Below, one piece after another: positions 31,019 through 33,041 of a DNA stretch of 33,041 nt (position 1 is its first letter; the number at the start of each line of letters is the position of its first letter). A program made the translations under genes and the position numbers. Source of the stretch: Alphaproteobacteria bacterium (GTDB lineage: Bacteria; Pseudomonadota; Alphaproteobacteria; Reyranellales; Reyranellaceae); assembly GCA_016869975.1 (NCBI GenBank), contig VGCZ01000049.1, positions 1 through 33,041 on the forward strand. Direction: 5' to 3'. The notes beneath the pieces are model-generated. The model made no database searches, was not told the origin of the DNA, and was given only the letters and a program-made list of their open reading frames with translations.

Positions 31019-32347
31019 TTACGCGGCCCGGGCCACCGCGCGTGCCCGGTCGAACAGCGCGCGGTTGTGCGGGCTGCTCGGCTTGACCTCGCGGCGTTCC
31101 GCCGTGAGCGCACGGGCCAGCGCGGTGTCGCCGCCGCGCTGCGCCGCCTCGATCATCGTCAGGTCGAGCAGGTCGCGCTGGGCGTGGCTACCGCCGAAAC
31201 GGCTGGCGACGCCGATCACCGGCCGCAGCAGGCAGACGACGCGCTTGTGGTCGCCGTCGCCGAAGGCCTTGAGCGCCAGCGACAGCGGCCGGCCGACGTC
31301 GCGCGTGAACATCGCGTTGTCGTCGTCGCGCGCCATCGCCCTCTCCTGCGCCTCCAGCACCTCGACCATCTGCGCCGTGCGGCCGGTGGCGACGAAGGCC
31401 ATCATGGCGTGCGCGTCGTTGAAGGCGTAGTTGCCGGCCGAGGCGAAGGCCGCCCACTGGTCCGCCAGCGGCCGCCAACGATCGCCGACATCGACGCCGC
31501 GCAGCATCAGCCGCCACAGCATCGCCGAATGGTCGATCAGCTCGAGCGCCACCGCCGAGCGGCCGCCATTGATCGGCCCGTCGTAGAGCTTCAGCACCTC
31601 GTCGATCTCGCCGAGATCGAGGTGATAGAGCGCCAGATGCCACCAATTGTGCACGGCGAAGAAGCTGTCGCGCGTCCAGTCGTCGGGCGCGGCGCGCATC
31701 CAGGCGATACCGTCGGCCTGGCGGCCCTGCATCTCCAGGACATGCGCCACCGCGTGCTGCGCCCAGGAATCGCGCGCGTCGAGCTCGACGGCGCGCCTGC
31801 CCTGGCGCTCGGCCCGGGCGTAGTCGCCGCACTCCTCCAGCCCGAAGGCGTGCATGCCGAGCAGCGCGTGGTAGCCCGGCATGCCGGGGCTCCACTCCGG
31901 CAGAGCGCGCGCGATGCGGTCGCGCAGCAAGCGCGCGTTGCCGGTGAAGAAGTCGACCTGGTGGCCGACCTGCAGCGCCAGCGCGTCGTGCGGATTGTCG
32001 ATGGCGACCTGGGCCAGGGTGCGCGACGCGTCCCACCAGCGATTCTCGATCACCTGGCCGATTGCCGCGACATGGCCCTGCTCGCGCGCCGTGGCCGCCG
32101 CCGCCTTGGCCGCGGCGTGGGCGGCGCGCGCCGGCTCGAAGCCGCCCGGCTCGGTGCCGAGCAGAAACAGCCAGGCCTTCAGCGCATGCGCCATGGCGAA
32201 GCCGGGACTGTCGGCGATCGCGGCGTCCGCCTTGGCCAGCGGGTCGTTGCGGTAGACGCGCAGCAAGTCCAGCGCCGCCTCGTAGTGCTCGCGCGCCGCG
32301 GCCGAGGCGCCGGTCAACGCATTTCCGTGGGTATCTCTGATCAACAT
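31019..32347 (-). CDS. TTC38-type tetratricopeptide repeat protein
   Basis: A 442-residue protein built largely of paired helices, predicted cytoplasmic. Segments such as YHALLGMHAFGLEECGDYARAERQGRRAVELDARDSWAQHAVAHVLEMQGRQADGIAWM (about 155-225) and VHNWWHLALYHLDLGEIDEVLKLYD (about 235-260) match TTC38, a family shared by bacteria and animals and lacking a defined biochemical role. An ATG at 32345-32347 fits GGAG at 6 bases; an ATG two codons earlier would abut the site. It diverges from the terminase gene over a 267-base spacer and ends before a perfect hairpin. The function is unknown. Confidence 0.85.
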   Translation of the reverse strand: MLIRDTHGNALTGASAAAREHYEAALDLLRVYRNDPLAKADAAIADSPGFAMAHALKAWLFLLGTEPGGFEPARAAHAAAKAAAATAREQGHVAAIGQVIENRWWDASRTLAQVAIDNPHDALALQVGHQVDFFTGNARLLRDRIARALPEWSPGMPGYHALLGMHAFGLEECGDYARAERQGRRAVELDARDSWAQHAVAHVLEMQGRQADGIAWMRAAPDDWTRDSFFAVHNWWHLALYHLDLGEIDEVLKLYDGPINGGRSAVALELIDHSAMLWRLMLRGVDVGDRWRPLADQWAAFASAGNYAFNDAHAMMAFVATGRTAQMVEVLEAQERAMARDDDNAMFTRDVGRPLSLALKAFGDGDHKRVVCLLRPVIGVASRFGGSHAQRDLLDLTMIEAAQRGGDTALARALTAERREVKPSSPHNRALFDRARAVARAA

Positions 32348-32569
32348 AGTCATCTCCAGACGGTTGCGCGGCGACGACATGCCCGGGAGCAGATCGTCAC
32401 CACTTCGATGACGAACGACCTACCTCAATCCACCACGCGCCTCTGTTCCCGAGGGCACTAAAATTGTCCCTCTCCTCCGGATGACAGGAAGTGCACGCTA
32501 TCTCCACCGTAACGGCAAGCAAAAGGCCTGTGCCATCGGCATCGGAGGCCTCCATTCGACGCTCGTAGA

Positions 32570-32610
32570 AGCGGAATACGGGGTGTTTTCCGAAGTGGGC
32601 GTATTCTGCT
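32570..32610. promoter_or_regulatory. Dyad just upstream of the terminase small-subunit gene
   Basis: AGCGGAATACG (32570-32580) and CGTATTCTGCT (32600-32610) are inverted copies matching at 10 of 11 positions, around a 19-base spacer. The second arm ends 4 bases before the ATG at 32615. It could be a phage-repressor operator or an RNA hairpin that hides the start; no ribosome-binding sequence is visible between arm and ATG. The rest of the 32348-32614 spacer is lower in GC than its surroundings and holds a GGATGACA end like the dispersed repeats. Confidence 0.45.
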
Positions 32611-32614
32611 CGGC

Positions 32615-33041
32615 ATGAGCGACCAAAACACACCCCTCCCGCCTCTTTCACCCCGTCACGAGCGCTTCGTCCTGGAGTACCTGCGCGACGGCAACGCCAC
32701 ACAGGCCTATATCCGCGCCGGATACTCCCGACGCGGCGCCCAGCCCAGCGCGTCGCGGTTGCTGCGCCAACCGCATATCGAGGCCGCCATCTCAGCCGGC
32801 CAACAGCGCATCGCCGCCGCGCTGGAGATCTCCGTCGAGCGCCTCGGGCGCGAATACGCCAAGATCGCCTTCGCCAATATCGACGACTTCGTGCGCGTCG
32901 AGGCCGATGGCCGCCTGCGCGTCGATCTGGACAAAGCCAGCCAGGCGCAGCGCGCCGGCATCGTCGAGCTGAAGATCGCCAACCATAGCAAACCAGAGCA
33001 AACCGTGACCCTGAAGCTGGGCAAGCTGAAGGCGCTGGAGA
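32615..33041 (+). CDS. Phage terminase small subunit (3' end outside window)
   Basis: The first 142 residues of a TerS protein of the Terminase_2 type, which binds phage DNA at the packaging site and feeds the large subunit. The DNA-binding region is visible: SPRHERFVLEYLRDGNATQAYIRAGYSRRGAQPSASRLLRQPHIEAAI (about 12-60), close to the family pattern with NATQAYIRAGY. The following region carries IAFANIDDFVRVEADGRL, common in these proteins. It is on the plus strand and runs off the right edge, so neither its stop nor the large subunit can be seen. It suggests a prophage or phage remnant beginning at about 32.4-32.6 kb. No integrase or tRNA is seen beside it. Confidence 0.88.
   Translation, partial: MSDQNTPLPPLSPRHERFVLEYLRDGNATQAYIRAGYSRRGAQPSASRLLRQPHIEAAISAGQQRIAAALEISVERLGREYAKIAFANIDDFVRVEADGRLRVDLDKASQAQRAGIVELKIANHSKPEQTVTLKLGKLKALE

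Noticed and set aside
32394-32484. A further dispersed repeat ending in GGATGACA
   Set aside because: Only one end resembles the family; I could not find a convincing second arm, so it is mentioned but not listed.
32348-32614. tRNA or attachment site at the suspected prophage edge
   Set aside because: No cloverleaf or TTCGAATC-type arm was seen, and the other end of the putative prophage is outside the window, so no repeat can be compared.
32397-32702. 101-codon minus-strand frame across the terminase start
   Set aside because: It overlaps the terminase gene, and part of it (CHPEERDNFSALGN) looks like the translation of a dispersed repeat, not a protein domain.
1-33041. CRISPR arrays, rRNA operons and riboswitches
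   Set aside because: No regularly spaced repeats, rRNA-like stretches or recognisable riboswitch core were seen in any intergenic gap.

Overview
The window is high-GC, gene-dense DNA with short intergenic gaps and no gene-free stretch over 300 bases. It looks like an alphaproteobacterial chromosome. The supporting signs are an ECF11-type sigma factor with a ChrR-like anti-sigma, TRAP and hydantoinase genes, many acyl-CoA enzymes, frequent GTG starts, and intergenic palindromes of the CTTCTCCCCGC / CGTCATCCTGAGC kinds that I associate with Rhizobiales and Rhodospirillales genomes. The taxonomic call is an inference from style and was not checked against a database. About 31 protein genes are supported. 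I found no rRNA, tRNA or CRISPR array.

Layout. 1-1262 (minus): the cut end of a ChrR-like anti-sigma gene, its ECF sigma factor, and a likely self-regulated promoter. 1280-5496 (minus): an M20 metallopeptidase, an agmatinase-family ureohydrolase and a GT-C-like membrane protein. 5525-7598 (plus): a methyltransferase, a polyprenyl-phosphate GT2 glycosyltransferase and a 4-TM SMR/ArnE-like protein; with the divergent GT-C protein these look like a lipid-linked sugar pathway. 7698-9386: two crotonase-family genes placed tail to tail. 9643-13735 (plus): MaoC hydratase, ChaC-type gamma-glutamylcyclotransferase and three consecutive EamA/DMT exporters. 13768-17045 (plus): a four-cysteine membrane-anchored small protein, an SDR, an alpha/beta hydrolase and an acyl-CoA dehydrogenase.

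17091-26614 (minus) is the most coherent unit. In transcription order it reads HyuA, MFS transporter, HyuB, TRAP binding protein, TRAP DctQ, TRAP DctM and a DAO-family FAD oxidase. Several junctions overlap or nearly touch, and a perfect hairpin closes the unit. It reads as uptake of a carboxylated compound, ATP-dependent opening of a lactam or hydantoin ring, and oxidation of an amino or imino acid. The substrate is not fixed by the sequence.

26785-33041: two small lipoproteins, one with an EF-hand-like loop; two MFS transporters; an RlmM-type 23S rRNA 2'-O-methyltransferase with an intact K-D-K-E tetrad; a TTC38-type TPR protein; and, at the right edge, the start of a phage terminase small subunit behind a strong dyad, which may mark the edge of a prophage.

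Most notable: the anti-sigma factor appears to have lost three of the four zinc ligands of its sigma-binding domain while keeping the cupin zinc site; the hydantoinase-TRAP-oxidase operon; the ArnC/ArnE/GT-C-like module without other Arn genes; the overlap of ChaC with a DMT exporter; and a family of palindromes sitting at operon boundaries.
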